Part shown: positions 35,516-45,370 of the stretch, piece after piece
Layout: each line of letters begins with the position of its first letter
How positions within the stretch are numbered: the first letter of the stretch is position 1
Source of the DNA: Flavobacteriaceae bacterium CP2B
GTDB lineage: Bacteria; Bacteroidota; Bacteroidia; Flavobacteriales; Flavobacteriaceae
Direction: 5' to 3'
Assembly: GCA_001683825.1 (NCBI GenBank)
Contig: LXTR01000064.1
Coordinates: 1 to 58,152 of the forward strand
Length of the DNA stretch: 58,152 nt
Notes under the pieces: generated by a model
The model's input: the letters and a program-made list of their open reading frames with translations, nothing else
Database searches by the model: none
Told to the model about the DNA's origin: nothing
Made by a program: the position numbers and the translations under genes

Positions 35516-36889
35516 ATGAAAAAGGGTTTAAACCGTCATCCACTTTCAAGAATATTTGGTCTTAGCCTTCTTGTTTTCCTACTCCTTTCCAACTCATTGA
35601 TTTCCCAGGAAGCTGCCGCTGAAGAGGCTCCGGCTGCCGAAGCCGCTGCGGAGGCGGGGGGAGATCCGGCCAAGGGGAAGCAACTTTTTAACCAGAATTG
35701 CGCGGCCTGCCATTCCCTGGACCGTAAAATGACCGGTCCGGCCCTGGCGAACGTTGAGCAACGGCTTTTGGATGACGAAGGGCTGGACAAAGAATGGCTC
35801 TATGCCTGGATCAAGAACAACCAGGCGCTGATTAGCGCCGGGGACGCCTACGCGGTTAGGATCTACAATGAATACAATCAGGCCCAGATGACGGCCTTCC
35901 CTACCCTGAGCAATCAGGATATAGATGACATCCTGGCCTATACGGCCGCACCCCCTCCGGCCCCTGTAGCCGCTGCCGCCGCCGCCGCGGGTTCCGAACA
36001 GGGTGGCGCTGCTTCTTCAGGGGTGTCCAACGAACTCATCCTGGGGGCGCTGGTCCTGGTGTTCGGATTGCTGGTGGTCATGCTGATCCTTGTGAATAAC
36101 ACGTTAAGGCGCATTGCCGAAGCCAACGGGGTGGTCCTCGAAAAGGAAAAGGCCGCTAAGCGCACCCCTGTTTGGAAGGCCTTCGCCAAAAACCAGTTCC
36201 TGGTATTGGTAACCTCCATTTTCCTGATCCTGGCCGCGGGGTATTATGCCTACGGTTGGATGATGCAGGTGGGGGTAGACCAGGGCTACGCCCCTATACA
36301 GCCTATCCATTACTCCCATAAAATCCACGCGGGCGATAACCAGATAGACTGTAAGTATTGCCACTCCTCTGCAAGGGTATCCAAACATTCCGGGATCCCT
36401 TCCCTGAATGTTTGTATGAACTGCCACAAGTCTATTTACGAATACAAGGGGAACCCCGAGGGCCCCAGTGCCGAGGATATCGCGAATGGCTACACCAATG
36501 AATTTTACACCAAAGAGATCAAAAAACTGTACAAAGCTGTGGGTTGGGATGAGGAGAACCAGCGATACACGGGTGAATCACAGCCGGTGGAGTGGGTGCG
36601 CATCCATAACCTGCCCGATTTTGCCTATTTCAACCACTCCCAGCACGTAAGCGTGGCCGGGATCGAATGCCAGACCTGTCACGGGCCTGTAGAGGAAATG
36701 GAGATCATGTACCAGTATTCGCCCCTGACCATGGGATGGTGCATCAATTGCCACAGGGAAACCAAGGTCAACCTGGCCGACAATGCCTATTATGAGAACA
36801 TCCACGCGGAGTTGTCAAAGAAATACGGCGTAGAGGAACTCACCGCCGCGCAGATGGGGGGGCTTGAGTGTGGAAAATGTCATTATTAA
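35516..36889 (+). CDS. actA: ActA, multiheme cytochrome c subunit of alternative complex III
   Basis: ActA carries electrons from quinol oxidation towards the oxidase on the periplasmic side. The ATG at 35516 gives a signal-like start (MKKGLNRHPLSRIFGLSLLVF). I count six CxxCH heme sites: one in an N-terminal monoheme domain (Cys62), then, after an alanine-rich linker and two membrane helices (about residues 185-260), five in the pentaheme domain (Cys279, 300, 385, 409, 452). The last heme site is at the extreme C-terminus (CGKCHY). The canonical ActA has five hemes, so the N-terminal cytochrome domain is an extra. It is first of the actABCDEF-ctaCD run. Confidence 0.95.
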   Translation: MKKGLNRHPLSRIFGLSLLVFLLLSNSLISQEAAAEEAPAAEAAAEAGGDPAKGKQLFNQNCAACHSLDRKMTGPALANVEQRLLDDEGLDKEWLYAWIKNNQALISAGDAYAVRIYNEYNQAQMTAFPTLSNQDIDDILAYTAAPPPAPVAAAAAAAGSEQGGAASSGVSNELILGALVLVFGLLVVMLILVNNTLRRIAEANGVVLEKEKAAKRTPVWKAFAKNQFLVLVTSIFLILAAGYYAYGWMMQVGVDQGYAPIQPIHYSHKIHAGDNQIDCKYCHSSARVSKHSGIPSLNVCMNCHKSIYEYKGNPEGPSAEDIANGYTNEFYTKEIKKLYKAVGWDEENQRYTGESQPVEWVRIHNLPDFAYFNHSQHVSVAGIECQTCHGPVEEMEIMYQYSPLTMGWCINCHRETKVNLADNAYYENIHAELSKKYGVEELTAAQMGGLECGKCHY

Positions 36890-36924
36890 TAAAACTAAGC
36901 AGCAGCTAATTTCAGAGATATCGT

Positions 36925-39900
36925 ATGGCATCAAACAAGAAATATTGGAAAAGTGAAGCGGAGTTAAATCCCAACGATTCCATTGTTGAGACGCTAAGAC
37001 AGAATGAATTCCCGGAAGAAATCCCCGTAGATGATTTCCTGGGGGACAAGGACAGCCTTTCGGCCACGACGACCAACCGTAGGGATTTTCTCAAATACGT
37101 GGGTTTTAGTACCGCAGCTGCATCCCTTGCGGCCTGTGAAGGACCCGTCAAATACTCGATCCCTTACGTGGTGCAGCCGGAACGCATCATCCCCGGGGTG
37201 TCCAATTACTACGCGACCACCATTGCAGACGGTTTTGATTTTGCCAGCATCCTGGTAAAAACCCGGGAAGGCAGGCCTATCAAGATTGAAAACAATACCG
37301 ATGCCAAGGCGCATGGCGGGGCCAATGCCCGGGTGCAGGCCTCGGTCCTTTCGTTATACGACAGCACCAGGATACAGGGGCCGCTTTCCAACGGCGAGCC
37401 TGTAGAATGGGATGTGCTGGATGCTACCGTCAAGGCAAAATTGGCGGGTCTGGCCAATTCGGGACGGCAAGTCGCGTTACTCACGCAGACTTACGCCAGC
37501 CCTTCTACCTCCCGGTTGATTGACGATTTCAGGATGATGTACCCCAATGTGAGTCATGTCACCTACGATGCCATATCAGAAGATGCCGCCTTAACGGCTT
37601 TTGAGCAAAAATATGGCGAACGCGCCCTGCCCGATTATGATTTTAGCAAGGCGGAGCTTATTATTTCTTTCGGTGCCGATTTTCTTGGCGACTGGCACGG
37701 GGGTGGATTTGACGGGGGATATGCCAAAGGACGCGTCCCCAAAAACGGGAAAATGTCCAGGCACGTGCAATTTGAATCCATTATGTCCCTTACAGGGGCC
37801 AATGCTGATAAACGCGTTCCCCTGACACCTACCCAGCAGAAAGTGGCGCTGGCAAAACTGTACAGTAAATTAAACGGCACCGCTATTGGCGGTGATATAC
37901 CGGAGACGGCAGAGCGGGTATTAGACGCCCTGGTCAGTGAAATAGGAACCGATAGCGGCAAGGCGGTGGTAGTCACCGGCCTGGATGACGTCCATGCCCA
38001 GTCGGTTGCCCTGGCCATCAACGAGTTATTGAGGAGCCGTGCCTTTGATGTGGCCGCTCCCCGATACCTGAGGCAGGGAAGCAATAAGGCGCTGGGCCAG
38101 CTGATTGCCGATATGAAGGCAGGTAAGGTTGGAGCGCTGATCATGGATGGGGTGGACCCCATGTATAGCCTGCCCAACCCGGCCGAATTCCAGGAAGGGG
38201 TAGAGAAAGTAGACCTTTCCGTAACCTTCTCAACCAATTGGAACGATACCACCGCGGTTACGCAGTTTACCGCCGCGGCCAACCATTACCTGGAATCCTG
38301 GGGCGATACACAGATCAAGAAAGGCCATTACAGCCTGATGCAGCCCGCTATCCGCGAGTTGTTTGATACCCGGCAGTTCCAAACGGCCCTCCTGCAATGG
38401 ATGGGTAGTGAACAGTCGTACTATGAATACATCAAGGAAACCTGGAATGCCGGGGTCCTTGGCGGGGCCGACTGGAACAAGGCCCTTCACGATGGGGTAT
38501 TTATGGTCCCGACTACACCGGAAGGTGTGGCAGAGGATGCCCAGGTGGCCGGGGAGGAAATACCCTCGGAATCTGCCATGGTTTCCCTGGCCTCTGCGGT
38601 ACAGGCGCTGGCAAACACCAGTGGTGAAGGGATGGAATTGGTGCTTTATCCCAAAGTGGGAATGGGCGATGGCAAACAAGCCAATAACCCATGGCTGCAG
38701 GAATTCCCAGACCCCATTACCCGGGTGTCCTGGGACAACTACCTGACCATTTCGAAGGCGGATGCCGAAAAACTGGGCCTGGAAAACTCCTATGTGGCCA
38801 ACGGGGGGCTGGATGGAAGCTATGCCCGCCTCACCGTAAACGGGGTAACGGTAAACAAGGTGCCTGTCATTATTCAGCCGGGCCAGGCCTCCGGGACGGT
38901 CGGTTTGTCCTTCGGGTATGGCAAGACTACCGGGATGAAGGAGGAAATGAGGGTTGGGGTGAATGCCTTTCCGCTGTACCAGAATTTTTCCAACATACAA
39001 CCGGTCACCGTAGAAAAAGAGGCAGGCAACCACGAATTTGCCTGTGTACAGCTGCATAAGACCCTTATGGGCCGTGGGGATATCATTAAGGAAACCACCC
39101 TGGAGATCTTCAATACCAAAGACCACCACGAATGGAATAAGGTTCCGGAAGTGTCTTTGAACCACCAGGAGGTCCCGGCGACCACCGTTGACCTTTGGGC
39201 GGGTTTTGACCGCTCTATCGGACACCACTTTAACATGTCCATAGACCTGAACGCCTGTACCGGCTGCGGGGCCTGTGTGATTGCCTGCCACGCGGAAAAC
39301 AACGTACCCGTGGTGGGTAAACATGAAGTACGCCTTTCCAGGGATATGCACTGGTTGCGTATAGATCGTTACTATTCCTCTGAAGATACCTTCGAGGGCG
39401 ATAACACCAAAAAAGAAGAGTTGTCCGGTGCTGTCGGCTCCAAGCGCGGTTTTGGTGAAATGGAAGACCCGGCGGTCAACCCGCAGGTGGCTTTCCAGCC
39501 TGTCATGTGCCAGCACTGCAACCACGCTCCCTGTGAGACGGTCTGCCCTGTGGCGGCTACTTCCCACAGCCGGCAGGGACAAAACCATATGGCTTACAAC
39601 CGCTGTGTGGGGACCCGGTATTGCGCAAACAACTGCCCCTATAAGGTGCGCAGGTTCAACTGGTTCCTCTACAACAACAACGATGAGTTTGATTACCATA
39701 TGAACAACGACCTTGGCAAGATGGTCATCAACCCGGATGTGAACGTTCGTTCCCGTGGTGTGATGGAGAAATGCTCGCTCTGTATACAGATGACGCAGAA
39801 AACCATTTTGGATGCCAAAAGGGAAGGAAGGACCATCAAAGATGGGGAATTCCAAACGGCCTGCTCAAATGCCTGCAATAGCGGCGCTATTGTTTTCGGA

Positions 39901-40041
39901 GATGTCAATGATGAGGAAAGCCAGGTAGCGGAATTGTCCAGGAGTAACAGAATGTACCACTTGCTGGAAAGTGTGGGGACCAAACCCAATGTGTTCTACC
40001 ATGTGAAGGTGAGAAATACCGATGGAACTTTAGAATCATAA
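36925..40041 (+). CDS. actB: ActB, molybdopterin-like and iron-sulfur subunit of alternative complex III
   Basis: A 1038-residue fusion of an MoCo-oxidoreductase-like domain and a ferredoxin-like domain. A twin-arginine motif RRDFLK (Arg52-Arg53), with AAASLAAC after it, indicates export and perhaps lipidation. The middle (about 90-720) is the molybdopterin-type fold, which in ACIII has lost its cofactor. From Cys778 a four-cluster FeS domain follows: CTGCGACVIACH, CQHCNHAPCETVCP, CVGTRYCANNCPY, then CSLC and CSNACN. It passes electrons between quinol sites and the ActA hemes or plays a structural role. It lies 35 bp after actA. Confidence 0.95.
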   Translation: MASNKKYWKSEAELNPNDSIVETLRQNEFPEEIPVDDFLGDKDSLSATTTNRRDFLKYVGFSTAAASLAACEGPVKYSIPYVVQPERIIPGVSNYYATTIADGFDFASILVKTREGRPIKIENNTDAKAHGGANARVQASVLSLYDSTRIQGPLSNGEPVEWDVLDATVKAKLAGLANSGRQVALLTQTYASPSTSRLIDDFRMMYPNVSHVTYDAISEDAALTAFEQKYGERALPDYDFSKAELIISFGADFLGDWHGGGFDGGYAKGRVPKNGKMSRHVQFESIMSLTGANADKRVPLTPTQQKVALAKLYSKLNGTAIGGDIPETAERVLDALVSEIGTDSGKAVVVTGLDDVHAQSVALAINELLRSRAFDVAAPRYLRQGSNKALGQLIADMKAGKVGALIMDGVDPMYSLPNPAEFQEGVEKVDLSVTFSTNWNDTTAVTQFTAAANHYLESWGDTQIKKGHYSLMQPAIRELFDTRQFQTALLQWMGSEQSYYEYIKETWNAGVLGGADWNKALHDGVFMVPTTPEGVAEDAQVAGEEIPSESAMVSLASAVQALANTSGEGMELVLYPKVGMGDGKQANNPWLQEFPDPITRVSWDNYLTISKADAEKLGLENSYVANGGLDGSYARLTVNGVTVNKVPVIIQPGQASGTVGLSFGYGKTTGMKEEMRVGVNAFPLYQNFSNIQPVTVEKEAGNHEFACVQLHKTLMGRGDIIKETTLEIFNTKDHHEWNKVPEVSLNHQEVPATTVDLWAGFDRSIGHHFNMSIDLNACTGCGACVIACHAENNVPVVGKHEVRLSRDMHWLRIDRYYSSEDTFEGDNTKKEELSGAVGSKRGFGEMEDPAVNPQVAFQPVMCQHCNHAPCETVCPVAATSHSRQGQNHMAYNRCVGTRYCANNCPYKVRRFNWFLYNNNDEFDYHMNNDLGKMVINPDVNVRSRGVMEKCSLCIQMTQKTILDAKREGRTIKDGEFQTACSNACNSGAIVFGDVNDEESQVAELSRSNRMYHLLESVGTKPNVFYHVKVRNTDGTLES

Positions 40042-40067
40042 GAACCTAACAACTATAAGAGAATTAT

Positions 40068-41795
40068 ATGGCGTCGCATTACGAAGCACCAATACGTAAA
40101 CCCTTAGTTCTTGGAGACAGAGACTACCACGATGTGTCTGTGGATATTGCCAGGCCGGTGGAAACAAGGGCCAACAGGCAGTGGTGGATAGTTTTTACCA
40201 TTGCATTTGTGGCTTTCCTTTGGGGTATTGGCTGTATCATCTACACCATTTCCACGGGGATTGGAACCTGGGGATTGAATAAAACCGTTGGCTGGGCCTG
40301 GGACATTACCAACTTTGTTTGGTGGGTGGGAATTGGCCACGCCGGAACCCTTATTTCGGCGGTACTCCTGCTATTCCGGCAAAAATGGAGAATGGCGATC
40401 AACCGTTCTGCGGAGGCAATGACCATCTTCTCCGTGGTACAGGCGGGCTTGTTTCCCATCATACACATGGGGCGCCCCTGGCTGGGATATTGGGTGTTGC
40501 CCATCCCCAACCAGTTTGGGTCTCTTTGGGTGAACTTTAACAGCCCCCTGCTGTGGGACGTTTTTGCGATCTCAACCTACCTTTCCGTATCGTTGGTATT
40601 CTGGTGGACAGGGCTATTGCCCGATTTCGCCATGATCCGCGACAGGGCGGTGAAACCCTTCCAAAAGAAGATTTACAGCCTGGTGAGTTTTGGCTGGAGC
40701 GGGCGTGCAAAAGATTGGCAACGTTTTGAGGAAGTCTCACTGGTGCTGGCCGGATTGGCTACACCCCTGGTACTTTCGGTTCACACGATTGTATCCTTTG
40801 ACTTTGCGACTTCGGTTATTCCGGGATGGCACACCACCATTTTCCCTCCCTATTTTGTGGCGGGGGCTATTTTCTCAGGGTTTGCCATGGTAAACACCCT
40901 GCTGATCATCATGCGGAAGGTGTGTGGGCTGGAAGCGTACATTACCGTACAGCACATAGAGTTGATGAACATCATCATCATGATCACGGGCTCTATCGTT
41001 GGATGCGCCTATATTACCGAGCTGTTTATCGCGTGGTACTCCGGTGTGGAATACGAGCAATACGCCTTCCTCAACCGGGCTACAGGACCTTACTGGTGGG
41101 CCTACCTGCTCATGATGACCTGTAACGTGGTGTCACCGCAGATTATGTGGTTCAAAAAAATACGGACAAGCATTATCGTCTCCTTCATCATTTCTATCGT
41201 GGTGAACGTGGGGATGTGGTTCGAGCGCTTTGTGATTATCGTCACCTCGCTGCACCGCGATTACCTTCCATCTTCCTGGACGATGTTTTCTCCTACCTAT
41301 GTGGATATTGGGATCTTCGTCGGGACGATTGGGTTCTTTTTCACCCTCTTCCTGTTATATGCCCGTACCTTCCCGGTAATTGCCCAGGCCGAGGTGAAGT
41401 CGATCCTTAAATCCTCGGGAGAAAAGTACAAGAAATTGCGGGATGCAGGACAACCGCTCTACCAAATACAGAAGACTGCCACGATCAGGGAAAAGGTGGC
41501 GGAAGACCAATCGCTCCCCTCGGAAGGCAGTAAGAAGGAGGTGGCAGACCTGCTCGGCGCCATAGGGGTGTTTGATGCCAAAAGGGAGACCCCTGACGAT
41601 TTGAAAAGGATTAAGGGCATTGGCCCCCAGATGGAGCAGACCCTGAACCAGATTGGGATCTTTACCTTTGCCCAGGTGGGCAAAATGACCGAAAAGGAGT
41701 ACAACCTGCTCGATTCCATCACCGGCTCCTTCCCGGGAAGGGCACAACGGGATGACTGGGCCGGACAGGCGAGAGGTTTAAACAATAGTAAATAA
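40068..41795 (+). CDS. actC: ActC, NrfD-like quinol subunit with a C-terminal helix-hairpin-helix tail
   Basis: ActC is a polytopic NrfD/PsrC-type subunit that forms a quinol-oxidising site of ACIII. About ten membrane helices occupy residues 40-445. Beyond the last helix there is a soluble tail of about 120 residues: a charged linker (about 445-495) and a module (about 500-575) with DDLKRIKGIGPQMEQTL, a helix-hairpin-helix signature, and a DDWAGQA segment. This resembles the C-terminal module of S2 in this window. The frame is continuous and the stop is only 4 bp before actD, so the tail is genuine. Confidence 0.95.
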   Translation: MASHYEAPIRKPLVLGDRDYHDVSVDIARPVETRANRQWWIVFTIAFVAFLWGIGCIIYTISTGIGTWGLNKTVGWAWDITNFVWWVGIGHAGTLISAVLLLFRQKWRMAINRSAEAMTIFSVVQAGLFPIIHMGRPWLGYWVLPIPNQFGSLWVNFNSPLLWDVFAISTYLSVSLVFWWTGLLPDFAMIRDRAVKPFQKKIYSLVSFGWSGRAKDWQRFEEVSLVLAGLATPLVLSVHTIVSFDFATSVIPGWHTTIFPPYFVAGAIFSGFAMVNTLLIIMRKVCGLEAYITVQHIELMNIIIMITGSIVGCAYITELFIAWYSGVEYEQYAFLNRATGPYWWAYLLMMTCNVVSPQIMWFKKIRTSIIVSFIISIVVNVGMWFERFVIIVTSLHRDYLPSSWTMFSPTYVDIGIFVGTIGFFFTLFLLYARTFPVIAQAEVKSILKSSGEKYKKLRDAGQPLYQIQKTATIREKVAEDQSLPSEGSKKEVADLLGAIGVFDAKRETPDDLKRIKGIGPQMEQTLNQIGIFTFAQVGKMTEKEYNLLDSITGSFPGRAQRDDWAGQARGLNNSK

Positions 41796-41799
41796 GAGA

Positions 41800-42321
41800 A
41801 TGGCAACGAAGGTTATACACGCATATTACAACGATGACGATGTGCTGATGCACGCTGTCAAGAAAGTAAAGGCCGCCAAGCACCCTATAGAGGAGGTGTA
41901 CTGTCCTTTTCCCGTTCACGGGTTGGACAAGGCGATGGGGCTTGCCCCCACGCGCATCGCGATCACCTCTTTTATGTACGGCTGTCTGGGGCTGGCAGTG
42001 GCCATTGTGATGATGAATTATATCATGATCCAGGACTGGCCTCAGGATATTGGCGGGAAACCCAGCTTCAGCTATGTGGAAAACATGCCGGCCTTTGTGC
42101 CCATCATGTTTGAAATGACCGTCTTTTTCGCCGCCCACCTTATGGTGATTACCTTCTACCTGAGGAGTAGGCTATGGCCGTTTAAAAAAGCTGAGAATCC
42201 CGATGTGAGGACCACAGATGACCATTTTATCATGGAAATTGGCGTGGACGGGAATGAGAAGGAACTTAAAGCACTTTTGCGGGATACCGGCGCGGTAGAG
42301 ATAAACAGTATTGAAAAGTAG
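41800..42321 (+). CDS. actD: ActD, DUF3341 subunit of alternative complex III
   Basis: A 173-residue membrane subunit. A cytoplasmic N-terminal domain (about residues 1-60, including EEVYCPFPVHGLDKAMGL) is followed by two membrane helices (about 62-85 and 105-130) and a cytoplasmic tail. This is the DUF3341 architecture of ActD, thought to be structural. It lies 4 bp after actC and 11 bp before actE. Confidence 0.93.
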   Translation: MATKVIHAYYNDDDVLMHAVKKVKAAKHPIEEVYCPFPVHGLDKAMGLAPTRIAITSFMYGCLGLAVAIVMMNYIMIQDWPQDIGGKPSFSYVENMPAFVPIMFEMTVFFAAHLMVITFYLRSRLWPFKKAENPDVRTTDDHFIMEIGVDGNEKELKALLRDTGAVEINSIEK

Positions 42322-42332
42322 TATTGGAAGTT

Positions 42333-42890
42333 ATGAGTAACATACTTAGAATAGGATTAGTAATGGGGTTGGTGCTACTGGCATCCTGTCAGAGCAATGA
42401 CAAGCCCAACTACCAGTTTATGCCCAATATGTACGAACCGGTGGGTTATGAAACCTATGGCAAGGTAAACTTCCTTCCCAATGGCATGGAAGCGAAGGAG
42501 CCGGCTGAGCATACCATTCCCCGTGGGTGGATGCCTTATACCATCGCAAACGACCTGGAAGGCAAGGAACTGGCCCGCGAAAACCCCAGCCCGCTGGATT
42601 CCCTTCAGGCCGAAGCCAACCTGGCCAAAGGGGCGGAATTGTATGGCCTGTATTGTGCCATCTGCCACGGGACCAAAGGTGACGGGCAGGGTACCCTTGT
42701 GAAAAGGGAGAAGATCCTGGGGGTGCCAAGCTATGCCGACGCGGCGAGGAACATCACGGTGGGAAGCACTTACCACGTGATCTATTACGGCCTCAATGCC
42801 ATGGGATCCTACGCCAACCAGCTGAATCATGAAGAGCGCTGGCAGGTGTCTGAATATGTGATGCAACTCAAACAAGACTTAACTCAATAA
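42333..42890 (+). CDS. actE: ActE, monoheme cytochrome c lipoprotein of alternative complex III
   Basis: A 185-residue lipoprotein. The ATG at 42333 gives MSNILRIGLVMGLVLLASC, so Cys19 is the lipidation site; an in-frame TTG at 42324 would add three residues and is less likely. One heme c site is present, CAICHG (Cys108, Cys111, His112), with methionines in the C-terminal region as possible axial ligands. ActE is the likely exit point for electrons to the oxidase. Confidence 0.93.
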   Translation: MSNILRIGLVMGLVLLASCQSNDKPNYQFMPNMYEPVGYETYGKVNFLPNGMEAKEPAEHTIPRGWMPYTIANDLEGKELARENPSPLDSLQAEANLAKGAELYGLYCAICHGTKGDGQGTLVKREKILGVPSYADAARNITVGSTYHVIYYGLNAMGSYANQLNHEERWQVSEYVMQLKQDLTQ

Positions 42891-42906
42891 GACAAGAACG
42901 TAAACT

Positions 42907-44241
42907 ATGTACACGTTTTCAAACAGATTAAGAATAGGTTCCTTCATTTTAATGGCTGTGGGTCTCCTGGGCATTGGAATCGGGTTCGTCTCGGCTCCTT
43001 CAACGGTAGCGGAGGCCAAGGCTTTGGTGGCTGCGCATGATGACGGGCATGGTGGCGGCCATGGCGAGTCTGCAACACACGAAGGGTCAGATGAAGCCCA
43101 CGGCACCGTAGCCATGCAGGGCCAGGACCATGGGGCTTCCCATGATGAGCACCTGCTACACCAATTGCAAAACAGGCCCTGGTCTGCACTATACGTGGCG
43201 GCACTGTTCTTTTTTATCATCGCCCTGGGTGTCCTGGCGTTTTATGCCGTTCAACGTGCTGCGCAGGCGGGTTGGTCGCCTATGTTATTCCGGGTCATGG
43301 AAGGAATTACCGCCTACCTGGTACCCGGTGGGATCATTGTATTTGTATTACTGGTGTTATCGGTATTGCATCTGAACCACCTCTTTACCTGGATGGACCC
43401 CGAAGTCGTAGCACACGATACGTTGCTGCAGGGTAAAACAGGTTACCTTAACACACCGTTTTTCCTGATCCGTGCAGCGATTTTCCTGGGGGGCTGGATC
43501 CTGTACCGGGAAGTTTCACGCAGGCTTTCCCTGGCTCAGGACGAAGCGGATGACAACAGTAATTTTAAAAAGAACTTCCGGTGGTCGGCTGGCTTCCTGG
43601 TGTTTTACCTGGTTTCGGAATCCATTATGTCATGGGACTGGATTATGAGTGTAGACCCCCACTGGTTCAGTACCCTGTTCGGCTGGTACGTTTTTGCCAC
43701 GATGTTTGTTTCGGGGATCACCGCAATCGCGATCATATCGATTTACCTGAAATCAAGGGGCTACCTCCCCGATGTGAATGACAGCCATATCCATGACCTT
43801 GCCAAGTTTATGTTTGGCATCAGCATTTTCTGGACCTATTTGTGGTTCGCGCAATTCATGCTTATCTGGTATGCCAACATCCCTGAGGAGGTCACCTATT
43901 TCGTGACCCGTATCGAAGACTATAAACTACCCTTCTTTGGCATGCTGGCCCTCAATTTTGTGTTCCCATTGCTAATGCTGATGAACAGTGATTACAAACG
44001 CGTAAACTGGTTTGTCATCATGACGGGCATCGTGATCCTGCTGGGTCACTACCTGGATGTATTTATTATGATTATGCCTGCCACCGTGGGAGACCAGTGG
44101 GCTATAGGCATCCCTGAAATAGGGGCAGTACTCTTTTTTGCCGGGTTGTTTATCTTTTGGGTTTTCCGGGCCTTTACCATGGCGCCGTTGCAACCCAAGC
44201 GCAATCCGTATATCGAAGAGAGCAGGCAATTCCATTATTAA
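42907..44241 (+). CDS. actF: ActF, second NrfD-like subunit of alternative complex III
   Basis: A 444-residue polytopic membrane protein, the second quinone-binding-type subunit of ACIII, with about ten helices. After the first helix (about residues 10-30) comes a periplasmic loop rich in histidine, aspartate and glutamate (about 40-85: HDDGHGGGHGE, THEGSDEAHG, HDEHLLHQ). This could bind metal, though it may only be a polar loop. The gene lies 16 bp after actE and 28 bp before ctaC. Confidence 0.94.
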   Translation: MYTFSNRLRIGSFILMAVGLLGIGIGFVSAPSTVAEAKALVAAHDDGHGGGHGESATHEGSDEAHGTVAMQGQDHGASHDEHLLHQLQNRPWSALYVAALFFFIIALGVLAFYAVQRAAQAGWSPMLFRVMEGITAYLVPGGIIVFVLLVLSVLHLNHLFTWMDPEVVAHDTLLQGKTGYLNTPFFLIRAAIFLGGWILYREVSRRLSLAQDEADDNSNFKKNFRWSAGFLVFYLVSESIMSWDWIMSVDPHWFSTLFGWYVFATMFVSGITAIAIISIYLKSRGYLPDVNDSHIHDLAKFMFGISIFWTYLWFAQFMLIWYANIPEEVTYFVTRIEDYKLPFFGMLALNFVFPLLMLMNSDYKRVNWFVIMTGIVILLGHYLDVFIMIMPATVGDQWAIGIPEIGAVLFFAGLFIFWVFRAFTMAPLQPKRNPYIEESRQFHY

Positions 44242-44269
44242 TAACTTTGTAGAAACTTTTAAATAAAGG

Positions 44270-45328
44270 ATGACAATAGTATTAACCTTAGCGGTAGTAG
44301 TTTTAGTGGCGATTGCCATTTGGCAAATGACCAAGATTTTTGAGTTGTCACAGCTAAAGGCAGAGAAATCTCAGGTGGCGAATGATACGGATAACAAGAA
44401 CAATGGGTATCTGTTGTTTGCCTTCCTTATTTTTATCTACGGCATCACCATATTCAGTTTTTACAAGTATGGGAAGTTTTTGCTGCCGGAGGCGGCCTCG
44501 GCCCATGGTGGCGAATACGACCAGCTGATGCTGGTATCCATGGCGATCATCTTTTTTGTGCAAACCATTACCCAGGCCTTGCTGCACTACTTCGGGTACA
44601 AGTACCGGGGCAGGAAGGGCCAGAAAGCGTTGTTCTTTGCAGACAATGACCGGTTAGAATTTATCTGGACCATTATCCCCGTGATCGTCCTGGCAGGGCT
44701 CATCCTATGGGGCTTGTATACCTGGACCAACATTATGGATGTCAACGAGGAAGATGACCCGCTGATCGTCGAACTCTATGCCCAGCAGTTTAACTGGACC
44801 GCCCGCTACGGTGGCGCGGACAATGTGCTCGGGGAGGCCAACGTTCGTATGATCGATATTGACCGGGCCAATGTGCTGGGCTTGGATGAAGCGGATCCCA
44901 ATGCCGGAGATGATGTGATTGTCAAGGAGCTGCACCTGCCCGTGGGCCGGAAAGTGAATTTCAAGTTCCGTTCCCAGGACGTGTTGCACTCTGCCTACAT
45001 GCCCCACTTCAGGGCACAGATGAATTGCGTACCCGGGATGATTACCGAGTTTTCCTTTACCCCTACCATTACCACGGAGGAGATGCGGCGGAACCCGGAT
45101 ATCGTAGACAAGGTAAAAAGGACCAACCAGTTGCGGGCCGAGCGTGCCGCCAGGGGGGAATCCAATACGGACCCCTGGGAATTTGATTATATCCTCCTGT
45201 GCAATAAGATTTGCGGCAAATCGCACTACAACATGCAGATGAAGATCATCGTCGAAAGCGAGGAGGAGTACAATGCATGGATGGCAAGCCAGCAGACCTT
45301 CGGGCAGCTGATGGCTTCCATGAACTAA
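44270..45328 (+). CDS. ctaC: Cytochrome c oxidase subunit II (CuA-type)
   Basis: A 352-residue CuA subunit. It has an extra N-terminal helix (VLTLAVVVLVAIAIW) and further helices around residues 45-65, 80-100 and 130-150, then the periplasmic cupredoxin domain. CuA ligands are visible: the histidine of HSAYMPHF and the cluster CNKICGKSHYNM (Cys311, Cys315, His319, Met322). It therefore accepts electrons from cytochrome c or directly from ACIII. It follows actF and precedes ctaD. Confidence 0.95.
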   Translation: MTIVLTLAVVVLVAIAIWQMTKIFELSQLKAEKSQVANDTDNKNNGYLLFAFLIFIYGITIFSFYKYGKFLLPEAASAHGGEYDQLMLVSMAIIFFVQTITQALLHYFGYKYRGRKGQKALFFADNDRLEFIWTIIPVIVLAGLILWGLYTWTNIMDVNEEDDPLIVELYAQQFNWTARYGGADNVLGEANVRMIDIDRANVLGLDEADPNAGDDVIVKELHLPVGRKVNFKFRSQDVLHSAYMPHFRAQMNCVPGMITEFSFTPTITTEEMRRNPDIVDKVKRTNQLRAERAARGESNTDPWEFDYILLCNKICGKSHYNMQMKIIVESEEEYNAWMASQQTFGQLMASMN

Positions 45329-45370
45329 AAAAGGCTATAAAAAGAGAATTTAAATATTAAACATTTGATT

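Noticed and set aside
38230-39855. 541-residue minus-strand open frame
   Set aside because: Antisense to actB, including its FeS domain.
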